Source: Pseudoalteromonas luteoviolacea DSM 6061 (GTDB lineage Bacteria > Pseudomonadota > Gammaproteobacteria > Enterobacterales > Alteromonadaceae). From it: DNA of 34,447 nt. Both the position numbers and the translations under genes were made by a program. Below, in pieces: positions 24,161 to 31,686 of the stretch (positions are counted from its first letter, which is position 1; every line of letters begins with the position of its first letter). The DNA lies in NCBI RefSeq assembly GCF_001625655.1, contig NZ_AUYB01000091.1, positions 1-34,447 on the forward strand, read 5' to 3'. The notes beneath the pieces are model-generated. The model saw nothing but the letters and a program-made list of their open reading frames with translations. It did no database searches and was not told the origin of the DNA.

Positions 24161-24718
24161 TCAAGCATCACAACCTTTGTTGTAGCTCAATAAGAAACGA
24201 GCGCAGTTTTCATCGCCACGCCAATGCGCTTGCATGTCGACTGTGATTTCAACATTGTAGTAGTCACTCATGCCAGCCAAAACACCTTTTACCAAATCAA
24301 ACAGCTTTCTTGGAGAGGTATAAATAAGCTCAGCGCTATATGGAGAGGTAGAGACATACTTAAAAGCTGGTGGTTGCGCGTCAGGATAAAGCTTTTTAAG
24401 CTCAATGTTATGAAGGTCATCTAACTTTTTGAGTACATATGCAGGGTGAGGGTGCTGGGTAAACTGGGCTGGCAATAGACTGGCAAGCTTCGGGTATAGC
24501 CACTGACCAAATCCAAAATGTGCTTGCGACAGAGGCATGCCTATTTTGTCTACAACAATACCAACGAGCTCAACGAGGTACTCATCCGGGTAATTTTCTG
24601 TGCGCACAAAACCTTGCTTCGTATCAAATGAGCAGGCGTCAAGTGCATCGTATAAAAGCTCATCGCCGGCCACTTCAGAGATAAAGTCCTCTAGTAAGAT
24701 AAAGATATGTCCTTTCAT
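24161..24718 (-). CDS. hnoX: H-NOX heme nitric oxide sensor
   Basis: This 185-residue cytosolic heme protein binds nitric oxide. Diagnostic features are the N-terminal MKGHIFILLEDFI, the proximal heme ligand His103 in LDDLHNIELKKLYPDAQPPAF, and the heme-propionate motif Y-x-S-x-R (Tyr133, Ser135, Arg137 in YTSPRKL). In known systems (Shewanella, Vibrio, Pseudoalteromonas) NO-bound H-NOX inhibits an associated histidine kinase that feeds cyclic-di-GMP and biofilm control. The gene overlaps the kinase gene by 4 bases (ATGA). Here the kinase comes first, unlike the more usual H-NOX-first order. Confidence 0.95.
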   Translation of the reverse strand: MKGHIFILLEDFISEVAGDELLYDALDACSFDTKQGFVRTENYPDEYLVELVGIVVDKIGMPLSQAHFGFGQWLYPKLASLLPAQFTQHPHPAYVLKKLDDLHNIELKKLYPDAQPPAFKYVSTSPYSAELIYTSPRKLFDLVKGVLAGMSDYYNVEITVDMQAHWRGDENCARFLLSYNKGCDA

Positions 24719-25662
24719 ACATTTTGTTCCTGTGGTTTGGGTAATGTAATGGTAAAGGTCGTGCCCACACCTTGTTCGCTTTCAACGTTGATATGGCCGT
24801 CGTGTTGCTCGATGATTTTGTACGAAATGGACAACCCGAGTCCGGTTCCTTTTCCAACTGGTTTAGTCGTGAAAAAAGGATCAAAAATATTGCGCATGTT
24901 TTCTTGGGAGATACCTGTCCCGTTGTCTTGCACCACACAGTAAACGTAGTGTTCGTCTGACGAGCTAGTAATGGTTATTTTTCCACCTTTGCTGACCGCT
25001 TGTCCGGCATTGACGAGTAAGTTCACAAATACCTGACACAGACGATTTGGTTTGCAGAGAATCTTTTGGTCTTTTTCTAGGCGTGTGTCGAGTGTTGCGT
25101 GATGCTTAAAGCTACTGTGTGCAAGGTTAATTGCTTGGTCTAAAACTAAGCTGAGATCTTCTTGCTCCATCTCTTCGTTGTCTACATGGGTGTAGTTTCT
25201 GAGCTCTGAAACGATAGAAGCGATTTTGTTTAAGCCGCAGATCGACTCTTCCATTAAGTCTGGAATGTCCTCCTGAATTATGGCCACGTCATAACTGGAT
25301 TTGAGGTCTAGCATTGCCTGTTGGTCGCTCACCATATCCTCCAAGTCTTTTTGGTAAGCCAGCAATGTGACCAAATACATTTGCAGTGTTTCGATATTTG
25401 AACGTGCGTAACCCGCAGGCGTGTTAAGCTCGTGTGCAATGCCTGCGGATAGCTGCCCAAGCGACGCCATTTTTTCCTGTTGAATCAATTGTGCCTCCTG
25501 GCTTTTTAGCGACTTTATAGCATTGGATAGTTCGTCGTTCGATTTGTACAAACTGCGAGATTTTGACTCGAGTAGGTTCTCGGCGAGTGCTTTTCCTGCA
25601 AGCGCTCGCTGAAGTTTTTTCTCGAGTATTGCAACTGTTTTATCTGTTACTTGTTCCACCAT
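24715..25662 (-). CDS. hnoK: H-NOX-associated cytosolic histidine kinase
   Basis: This soluble kinase of about 315 residues has an N-terminal coiled coil (about 5-65), a phosphoacceptor helix GIAHELNTPAGYA (His77 from this start) and an HATPase domain with N box (FVNLLVNAGQAV), G1 (VQDNGTGIS), F box (DPFFTTKPVG) and G2 (GTGLGLSI). There is no membrane segment or receiver. It overlaps the H-NOX gene, whose product should switch it off when NO is bound. The frame begins at GTG 25668; ATG 25662 is preferred because GGGTG lies just upstream. Its response regulator is not in the window. Confidence 0.92.
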   Translation of the reverse strand: MVEQVTDKTVAILEKKLQRALAGKALAENLLESKSRSLYKSNDELSNAIKSLKSQEAQLIQQEKMASLGQLSAGIAHELNTPAGYARSNIETLQMYLVTLLAYQKDLEDMVSDQQAMLDLKSSYDVAIIQEDIPDLMEESICGLNKIASIVSELRNYTHVDNEEMEQEDLSLVLDQAINLAHSSFKHHATLDTRLEKDQKILCKPNRLCQVFVNLLVNAGQAVSKGGKITITSSSDEHYVYCVVQDNGTGISQENMRNIFDPFFTTKPVGKGTGLGLSISYKIIEQHDGHINVESEQGVGTTFTITLPKPQEQNV

Positions 25663-25668
25663 ACACAC

Positions 25669-26030
25669 CCATGCACTGAGTTAATTTGCATGAGTGCTGC
25701 AAGAATGGCTCCAAATCATGGCGTAGTACCATTTTTGATATTTTTTTGCTAATAAAAACAGTTGTTAACACTTGCGGAATACATAGCCAAATGCTGCAAA
25801 AATGCTTGTTTTTGCATTTTGCAAAGGGTTTAAAACGAAGATTTGATTCGCAATTTGCAAAATACGAAAGGTTTTTTGCAAAATAGAAACTGGCTAAAAG
25901 AGTGTGAATTTTAAGATTAAACTTGCCTATGACGCCAAAATATATGCCATTGGTGCCAATTCATATGTTGTGGTTTTATCTTCACTTTTCTTACTTATTT
26001 GCTTTCTAGTCTCCTCAAAGACGGGCATAT
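25669..26030. other. Divergent promoter region between hnoK and the RTX gene
   Basis: About 360 bases hold the promoters of both directions. The notable content is three TTTGCAAA palindromes (25818, 25854, 25875) in very AT-rich DNA. No convincing gene is seen; the plus-strand frame 25686-25886 lacks a ribosome site and normal composition. Confidence 0.5.
25818..25882. repeat. Three TTTGCAAA palindromes
   Basis: Exact 8-base palindromes occur at 25818-25825, 25854-25861 and 25875-25882, the last two 21 bases apart (two helical turns). A half-related GCTGCAAAAATGC lies just upstream. They may be operator sites for the divergent kinase/H-NOX and RTX genes. Confidence 0.45.
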
Positions 26031-26042
26031 GAAGGAGTAAAA

Positions 26043-26066
26043 ATGCCTTTTTATCAATCACTTTGA
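26043..26066 (+). CDS. Eight-codon leader ORF before the RTX gene
   Basis: The mini-ORF encodes MPFYQSL. It has a stronger ribosome site (AAGGAG) than the RTX gene itself. Its TGA overlaps the GAGGAT that serves as the RTX ribosome site. Such an arrangement would couple RTX translation to reading of the leader. Confidence 0.4.
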   Translation: MPFYQSL

Positions 26067-26076
26067 GGATATAAAA

Positions 26077-27582
26077 ATGACATTTAATAAAAGTGCACTC
26101 TGCGCGGCTTTAGCACTTGGGCTATCTAATTACGCAATGGCGGGATGCGGTGGCCTAAGCGATGGTGCGTCGGCTTATCTTGATGGCGAAACACTTAAAA
26201 TTAACGGCACAAGCAGCAGTGAAAAGTTTACTTTGAGCCTGTCGGGTGACAATTTAACTGTAACTCGAAAAGTGGGTAATAGCTCCAGCTGTGATAAGTT
26301 CTACCTAAGCCAAATTAATGGAATACAAGCCTCTCTAAATAGTGGTAACGATACTTACAATGGTAAAGACATTGCTGTGGTACAAAAGGTGTATGGCGGT
26401 AATGGCAATGACCACATCACTACAGGCCGTAAGAACGACTATATTCGTGGCGGGAATAACAACGACAAAATATTTGGCAGCAGTGGCAACGACTTCATCA
26501 TTGGAGATCGAGGGAATGATGAAATCGATGGCGGTTATGGTAATGATAGGATCAGTGGTGGTGAGGGTCACGATGTACTTTTGGGTTCCTATAACAACGA
26601 CATCATTACCGGAGAAAATGGCGGTGATCTGATTATGGGCGGACAGGGGTCTGATACTCTGTATGGTGGAAATGGCAACGATTATATTGGTGGTGGCTGT
26701 ACTCTTGAAAACGCCAATGGCGCAGATATATATGAACAATCAGCATGTAATGATGATGACGACCGTGCAGATAAATTGTATGGGGGCGGTGGCCATGATG
26801 TACTCAGTGGGGGTGGTGGAAGTGATACCCTATACGGCGATGATGGGCATGACTATTTAACGGGAAATGGTGGCCGAGAAGACCGACTTTATGGGGGAGA
26901 AGGAGATGATGCGCTGTTCGAAAACGGCGATGGGAACCCAAATAACCAGCGTTGGCACAAAGCATGGGGCAATGGTGGTGATGACATTATTGTCACCAAT
27001 GGAGAAAACTCTAACCAAGAAGGCGGTGGCGGAAATGACGTGATTATTGCGCTTTCGACTAATTTCGATGCCAAAATACATGGTGGTAAGAACGGTGATT
27101 ACATATGGACTGGCGACAGCGCACCGGAAGGAACATGCGGAAAAGGCGAAGACAAAGGTATGGCGTTTCTTAATAGCTGCGAAAGCACAACTTGGGTAAA
27201 AGACTATCAAGGGTTACTTTCCAAAGTAGATAAGAAAAAGAACTTTGATAATCCATATTACGACGCCGCAAATGCCGCAGTAGAGTTAGACGGTTCGCAT
27301 ACTGGCTTTAAAAAAGGCTGGAGAGATTACGGTAAAAACCAAAAGCCCTCCGTGCTTTACGATATTGTTTCGCCCGCAGTATTTAAACGTTGGCAGTCAA
27401 ATAAAAACACGGCCCCATATTCCTACTATGAATGGAATGTGACGTTTAGATTAGGCTATGGCGCATATGGTACTTACACCAACTGTGTAGAAAATAAAGT
27501 AGCTTACTATTGTAAGTTTCAATTGGGCTACTCTCAGTCATGCTATGACAAGGATGGCGACTCCGTCGCGTGTAGCAACTAA
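26077..27582 (+). CDS. Exported RTX calcium-binding repeat protein
   Basis: This 501-residue protein has a Sec signal peptide (about 1-22, ending NYAMA-GCGG), a small beta domain (about 23-95), and then roughly 20 copies of RTX-like nonapeptides at about 100-330. Many are canonical (GGNGNDYIG, GGGGSDTLYG, GDDGHDYLTG) and others are Asn-rich variants (GGNNNDKIFG). The repeats fold into calcium-filled beta-rolls outside the cell. The C-terminal 150 residues are Tyr- and Cys-rich and recognised by no family. A Sec signal is unusual, since most RTX proteins use a C-terminal type I secretion signal. There is no T1SS or acyltransferase gene nearby. GAGGAT precedes the ATG. A terminator follows. Confidence 0.85.
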   Translation: MTFNKSALCAALALGLSNYAMAGCGGLSDGASAYLDGETLKINGTSSSEKFTLSLSGDNLTVTRKVGNSSSCDKFYLSQINGIQASLNSGNDTYNGKDIAVVQKVYGGNGNDHITTGRKNDYIRGGNNNDKIFGSSGNDFIIGDRGNDEIDGGYGNDRISGGEGHDVLLGSYNNDIITGENGGDLIMGGQGSDTLYGGNGNDYIGGGCTLENANGADIYEQSACNDDDDRADKLYGGGGHDVLSGGGGSDTLYGDDGHDYLTGNGGREDRLYGGEGDDALFENGDGNPNNQRWHKAWGNGGDDIIVTNGENSNQEGGGGNDVIIALSTNFDAKIHGGKNGDYIWTGDSAPEGTCGKGEDKGMAFLNSCESTTWVKDYQGLLSKVDKKKNFDNPYYDAANAAVELDGSHTGFKKGWRDYGKNQKPSVLYDIVSPAVFKRWQSNKNTAPYSYYEWNVTFRLGYGAYGTYTNCVENKVAYYCKFQLGYSQSCYDKDGDSVACSN

Positions 27583-27606
27583 TCTGGCAATTAGATGTTA
27601 TGTCGC

Positions 27607-27631
27607 AAAGCCCACATTCGTGGGCTTTTTT
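27607..27631 (+). terminator. Terminator of the RTX gene
   Basis: AAAGCCCAC and GTGGGCTTT form a 9-bp stem around ATTC, followed by a T-tract, 24 bases after the stop codon. Confidence 0.88.
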
Positions 27632-28023
27632 GGCATCTAAGATTGCCAAATCCTTTGTTAGGTTGTCTACCCCTACAAAAATAAGGAGGGCATACTGATT
27701 TATACAACTTTATGTAATGTTCTGTAATTGAGTTTAAAGGCTGATAAAATGTATTCTAAAAAGTTTTCATTTTTTGGATTTTTTAAAGCTCACCCGTTTT
27801 AGAAAAAAAAGACTCAAAAATTGAGCTAAAACACTACAAATAGTGGGGAGAATCGTGTTTAATTACTGCACTCAATAGAATAAGTAATACAAAGTTACTT
27901 ATTCTATTGAGTGCTAGAAGTAAGCGGTTAAAGGACTTTTGAACCGTGTATAGCAGGAACTAACCCTTTTTAGTCATCGCTCATACGCGTCACCGCATAG
28001 TTATATTTTTTAAAAGGTGAGCG
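27632..28023. other. AT-rich gap before the helicase locus
   Basis: About 390 bases of AT-rich DNA with no supported gene. It contains a 20-bp perfect inverted repeat (27868-27914) and, just after it, an imperfect one (CGGTTAAAG/TTTGAACCG, about 27923-27945). AAGGTGA close to the ATG at 28024 is the ribosome site of the next gene. Promoter elements could not be chosen with confidence. Confidence 0.5.
27868..27914. repeat. Perfect 20-bp inverted repeat with 7-base loop
   Basis: GCACTCAATAGAATAAGTAA (27868-27887) is the exact reverse complement of 27895-27914, with TACAAAG between. There is no T-tract, so it is not an ordinary terminator. It lies 110 bases before the methyltransferase/helicase locus. 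Confidence 0.85.
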
Positions 28024-28626
28024 ATGTCCGAGTCTACTTTCCATTATTATAGTCAACATGCCCAAGAATTTGCAGATGCTACTTTGAATGTAGATATGCA
28101 GCCACTATACACGCCTTTTTTACAAGCACTGCAAGATAAACCCAATTCGCAGCTACATATTCTCGATGCGGGATGTGGCAGTGGCCGTGATGCATTGGCA
28201 TTCAAAAAGCAAGGCTTTCAGGTAAGCGCGATGGATGCCTGTCCTGAGCTCGTTGAAATTGCTTCCAACCTGCTAAACCAACCAGTGCAACATGCACGCT
28301 TTGAATCATTCAATCACGTCGATGAGTTCGATGGTATTTGGGCGTGTGCCAGTTTACTGCATGTAGCGCAAAGTAACTTACCACGCGTTATGCAAAACCT
28401 CGAACAAGCACTCAAACCTAAAGGGGTCATGTACGCCTCATTTAAACACGGGCAAGGGGAGCGAATGCACGGCGAGCGGCATTTCTCAGATCTCGATGAA
28501 AAAGGCTTAGCGCAGTTACTTGAAGGGCTACCCTCACTGGATGCCATAAAAGTATGGGTGACTGAAGATAGGCGGCCCAGGCGAGAGAACGAACTTTGGT
28601 TAAATTGTTTACTTAGGAAGGATTAA
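28024..28626 (+). CDS. Class I SAM methyltransferase next to the helicase
   Basis: This 200-residue Rossmann methyltransferase has motif I HILDAGCGSGRDALAF (about 42-57), motif II acidic residue in VSAMDACPEL, and motif IV/post regions FDGIWACASLLHVAQ and LKPKGVMYASFKHG. The pattern is that of small-molecule methyltransferases of the Methyltransf_11/25 group (TehB-like); no DNA-methylase NPPY motif is seen. It ends 4 bases before the helicase gene and shares its strand, so they are one transcript. Its role with the helicase is unknown; modification of a nucleotide or small molecule is possible. It is preceded by AAGGTGA. Confidence 0.82.
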   Translation: MSESTFHYYSQHAQEFADATLNVDMQPLYTPFLQALQDKPNSQLHILDAGCGSGRDALAFKKQGFQVSAMDACPELVEIASNLLNQPVQHARFESFNHVDEFDGIWACASLLHVAQSNLPRVMQNLEQALKPKGVMYASFKHGQGERMHGERHFSDLDEKGLAQLLEGLPSLDAIKVWVTEDRRPRRENELWLNCLLRKD

Positions 28627-28630
28627 TTAA

Positions 28631-31600
28631 GTGAATAGTTTTAACCAAGGAAGAACATTGCAACTAAACACCCAAAAACAACTCTATACCGGAGGAGATG
28701 ACCCGCTCCTTCCTGCGCTGTTGCACGCCATCGAACACGCCGATGAAATCGAGATTTCTGTCTCTTTTATTCAGCGTTCTGGGCTTAATTTACTATTTGA
28801 TGCCTTGTACACCGCGCTGAATAATGACACGAGCCTCAAACTACTTACCTCTGATTACTTAGGGTATACTTGTCCGCAGGCACTAAAAGCGCTTATATCT
28901 CTACACAGTTTGGGGGCAGAGCTCAGGGTATTTGAGACCAAACCCCAAGATAGCTTTCATATGAAGTCGTATATTTTCACCAAAACAAAGGGTGAAAACG
29001 GGCAGATATATGAGGGCAGCGCGTTTGTTGGCTCGAATAATATTAGTGAAGTGGCACTGACAAGCGGACTCGAATGGACTTTTCGGCATGATTATTTGCC
29101 TATGTCACCAAACAGCAACGATGATGCCTTTTTTGAATTTAAACGAGCGTTTGAGGCAGTATTTAACCATCCACAAGTCACCAATCTAACAAGTCAGTGG
29201 ATTGACGAGTATCAAAAGCGCAGAGTTAAACCTGAGTTTCGCGCTGTGAGAGCGGATACCACTGAAGACCCATTTGAGGTGCTCCCCCCTAGGCCCGAGC
29301 AGCAAGCAGCACTAAAACAGCTCACCCAAACCAGAGCCAATGGCTATAAACGGGGCCTTGTGGTACTGGCAACTGGCATGGGGAAAACTTGGCTCTCGGC
29401 ACTGGATGTACAGCAGGTAAAAGCTAAAAAAATCTTGTTTGTTGCGCATCGTGACGAGATCCTTACACAAGCCGCTAAAACCTTTACTCACCTACTTGGC
29501 TGCACAGTTGGTTTTTACAACGCAAAGTCTAAAAACATCGAGTCAGATTGCTTGTTTGCATCAATACAAACACTTGGTAAAACCAGTAATTTAGCTAACT
29601 TCTCTGCGGCGCATTTTGATTACATCATCGTTGATGAATTTCATCATGCGAGCAGTAAAATGTATCGTAATGTTTTGTCGTATTTTACTCCGCAATTTTT
29701 GCTGGGCTTAACCGCAACGCCAGAGCGCACCGACCAAGCTGATATTTTGGGTTTGTGTGACAATAACCTCGTGTATGAGCGTAACATGGTGCAAGGCATC
29801 GATGCGAAAACGCTCGCGCCATTCCATTACTACGGTATTTGGGATGAAAGCGTAGACTACACCGCCATACCATGGCGAAATGGTAAATTTGATCCAAAGA
29901 GCTTAGATAATCACTTTGCCACAGAGCAAAGGGCCAAGCATGCACTACAGCACTACAACAAGCTTGCACAAACGCGCACGCTGGCGTTTTGTATTTCCAG
30001 AGTGCATGCCGATCATATGGCTGAGTACTTTAATCAGGCGGGGATCCGCGCAGCGTCCGTACACGGTGACTCAAAGATAAAACGTTGTGAAGCGCTCGCT
30101 CAGTTGGAATCTGGCAAGCTACAGGTCATATTCAGTGTCGATTTATTCAACGAAGGCACTGATATTCCAAGCATAGATACCGTGATGATGCTCAGGCCCA
30201 GCGAGTCTAAAATTTTGTTTTTGCAGCAGCTTGGCAGAGGGCTCAGACAATGCCCTGATAAAACTCATTTAGTGGTGATGGATTTTATTGGTAATCACCA
30301 CAGCTTTTTAAACAAACCCTATGCTTTGCTTGGCGCACATTCACCTAAAGAATTGGCGACAAAACTAAAGCACAACGAGCAGAACAGCACATTACCCGAT
30401 GGTTGTTTTATTAATTACGATTTGGCCATTACCGACTTTTGGCAAAAGCTTGCTAAAGCGCAGCGCACCACAGCACTTGAAGACTATCAAAATCTTGCTG
30501 AACTACTCGGCCATGGCCCCAGTGCCAGTGAGTTTTTCCATGAATATGGTGATATTAAAAAAGCCAAACAGCAGGGCAGTTGGTTTGAGCTGGTAGCAAA
30601 CGCAGGGCTTAGCAAATCCATCACCTCACATTGGCTTACGCCTTTCAAAATATTCTTACATAAAGGCGTTGAGCAAACCCCCATGACCAAATGCTTTAAA
30701 GCTATTTTGTTGGAAGCGTTTGTTGCATTGGACGGGGTTTCAAATCCCCCCAGTTTAAAGGCTTTGGCCGATAAAAGTTACGATGTGTTGATGCACTACC
30801 CGCAGCTGCGTGCTTTAGACATTGCAAAAAAAGATCAAAGTAAAACCAAAGGCAGTGCAGCTTGGTTTAAGTATTGGTTAATCAATCCGATAAATGCGTT
30901 TACTGACATTGCTAAACCTGTGCACAAGCGCAAAGACCATCATTGGTTTGTGGTTGAACAACCTGCAAATACACCCATTGAGGATGCGTTGTTTAAGCTC
31001 AACATCGAGGTTAATGAGCAAGATGTAGCTCAGCTTTATGACTGCATACTTGAGCTAAGCCAATATCGACTAGCTAATTATCTCAAAAGTAAAAGTGATA
31101 AGTTAGCCGAGTTTGAAAAGCAGCAAGCTAATAGCACTAGTCATCAAGAGGTTGAGGGTAAAAACGACAGCTCAATAGGCGCTGAATTAACCTCAGTGGA
31201 AAGTGCACCTCCTCATGATAATTCAGCGGATGAAGCCGATATTATTCAGCTGCCATATTTCCCAAATTTAAAAATCGCGTGCGGCCATTTTAAAACGGGC
31301 GACACCAGTGATATGACAACCCTGCCAGCCCCTGAAGGCTGCGGTAAAGTCAACCCTCAAAAACACTTTTTGGCGCACGCCAGCGGCAATTCCATGAACG
31401 GCGGAAAGCACCCGATTTTAGATGGTGATCTACTCCTACTTGAGCGCATCACACCCGATAACGCAGGCTCGATCACCAATACCACCATTGCCATAGAGCG
31501 CTTTGATAGCGCAGGTGATGAGCAATTTTTATTACGCGATGTACAAAAACAGATAAATGCGCAAGGTGAAGTAACTTACCTACTTGTGGCAAGAAATCCA

Positions 31601-31663
31601 GAGTATGCAGCCATGGAAGCCAGTGATGAGTTTGTAACGTTTGCGCGGTTGAGAGAATTTTAA
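28631..31663 (+). CDS. HKD nuclease-SF2 helicase with S24-like C-terminus
   Basis: This is a 1010-residue multidomain protein. Residues about 25-185 form a phospholipase D/HKD-nuclease-like domain, with HMKSYIF (His110, Lys112) and GSNNIS (134-139). An SF2 helicase core follows: Walker A ATGMGKTW (Lys252), DEFHHA box (335-340), TATPERTD (361-368) and motif VI QQLGRGLRQ. A helical region (about 600-860) leads to a C-terminal LexA/S24-like fold with GNSM (Ser921) and DGDLLLLERI. The catalytic Lys expected of that fold appears to be Arg969 (FLLRDV), so self-cleavage is doubtful. The start is GTG with AAGGA upstream. Related proteins cluster in defence islands; DNA cleavage and remodelling are inferred. 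Confidence 0.88.
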   Translation: MNSFNQGRTLQLNTQKQLYTGGDDPLLPALLHAIEHADEIEISVSFIQRSGLNLLFDALYTALNNDTSLKLLTSDYLGYTCPQALKALISLHSLGAELRVFETKPQDSFHMKSYIFTKTKGENGQIYEGSAFVGSNNISEVALTSGLEWTFRHDYLPMSPNSNDDAFFEFKRAFEAVFNHPQVTNLTSQWIDEYQKRRVKPEFRAVRADTTEDPFEVLPPRPEQQAALKQLTQTRANGYKRGLVVLATGMGKTWLSALDVQQVKAKKILFVAHRDEILTQAAKTFTHLLGCTVGFYNAKSKNIESDCLFASIQTLGKTSNLANFSAAHFDYIIVDEFHHASSKMYRNVLSYFTPQFLLGLTATPERTDQADILGLCDNNLVYERNMVQGIDAKTLAPFHYYGIWDESVDYTAIPWRNGKFDPKSLDNHFATEQRAKHALQHYNKLAQTRTLAFCISRVHADHMAEYFNQAGIRAASVHGDSKIKRCEALAQLESGKLQVIFSVDLFNEGTDIPSIDTVMMLRPSESKILFLQQLGRGLRQCPDKTHLVVMDFIGNHHSFLNKPYALLGAHSPKELATKLKHNEQNSTLPDGCFINYDLAITDFWQKLAKAQRTTALEDYQNLAELLGHGPSASEFFHEYGDIKKAKQQGSWFELVANAGLSKSITSHWLTPFKIFLHKGVEQTPMTKCFKAILLEAFVALDGVSNPPSLKALADKSYDVLMHYPQLRALDIAKKDQSKTKGSAAWFKYWLINPINAFTDIAKPVHKRKDHHWFVVEQPANTPIEDALFKLNIEVNEQDVAQLYDCILELSQYRLANYLKSKSDKLAEFEKQQANSTSHQEVEGKNDSSIGAELTSVESAPPHDNSADEADIIQLPYFPNLKIACGHFKTGDTSDMTTLPAPEGCGKVNPQKHFLAHASGNSMNGGKHPILDGDLLLLERITPDNAGSITNTTIAIERFDSAGDEQFLLRDVQKQINAQGEVTYLLVARNPEYAAMEASDEFVTFARLREF

Positions 31664-31686
31664 ATGAGAGGATTTGAAAAGCAAAC

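Noticed and set aside
25686..25886. A 66-residue plus-strand frame before the RTX gene
   Set aside because: No ribosome site. It overlaps the TTTGCAAA palindromes and the expected divergent promoters.
26380..26900. Tandem DNA periodicity that could suggest a repeat array or CRISPR
   Set aside because: The period is 27 bases with no spacers and reads through as RTX nonapeptides in one frame.
26335..27210. Two long antisense frames opposite the RTX repeats
   Set aside because: They are mirror products of the GGN-GAY repeat codons, giving repetitive Ile/Val/Thr sequence, with no start signals.
27749..27802. A 17-residue aromatic, cationic mini-ORF (MYSKKFSFFGFFKAHPF) preceded by AAAGG
   Set aside because: Too short to separate from chance, and poly-T/A context favours such codons. 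No terminator or conserved context ties to it.
28024..31663. Type I or III restriction-modification system
   Set aside because: The methyltransferase lacks DNA-methylase motifs and there is no specificity subunit. The helicase carries an HKD domain instead of a PD-ExK nuclease.
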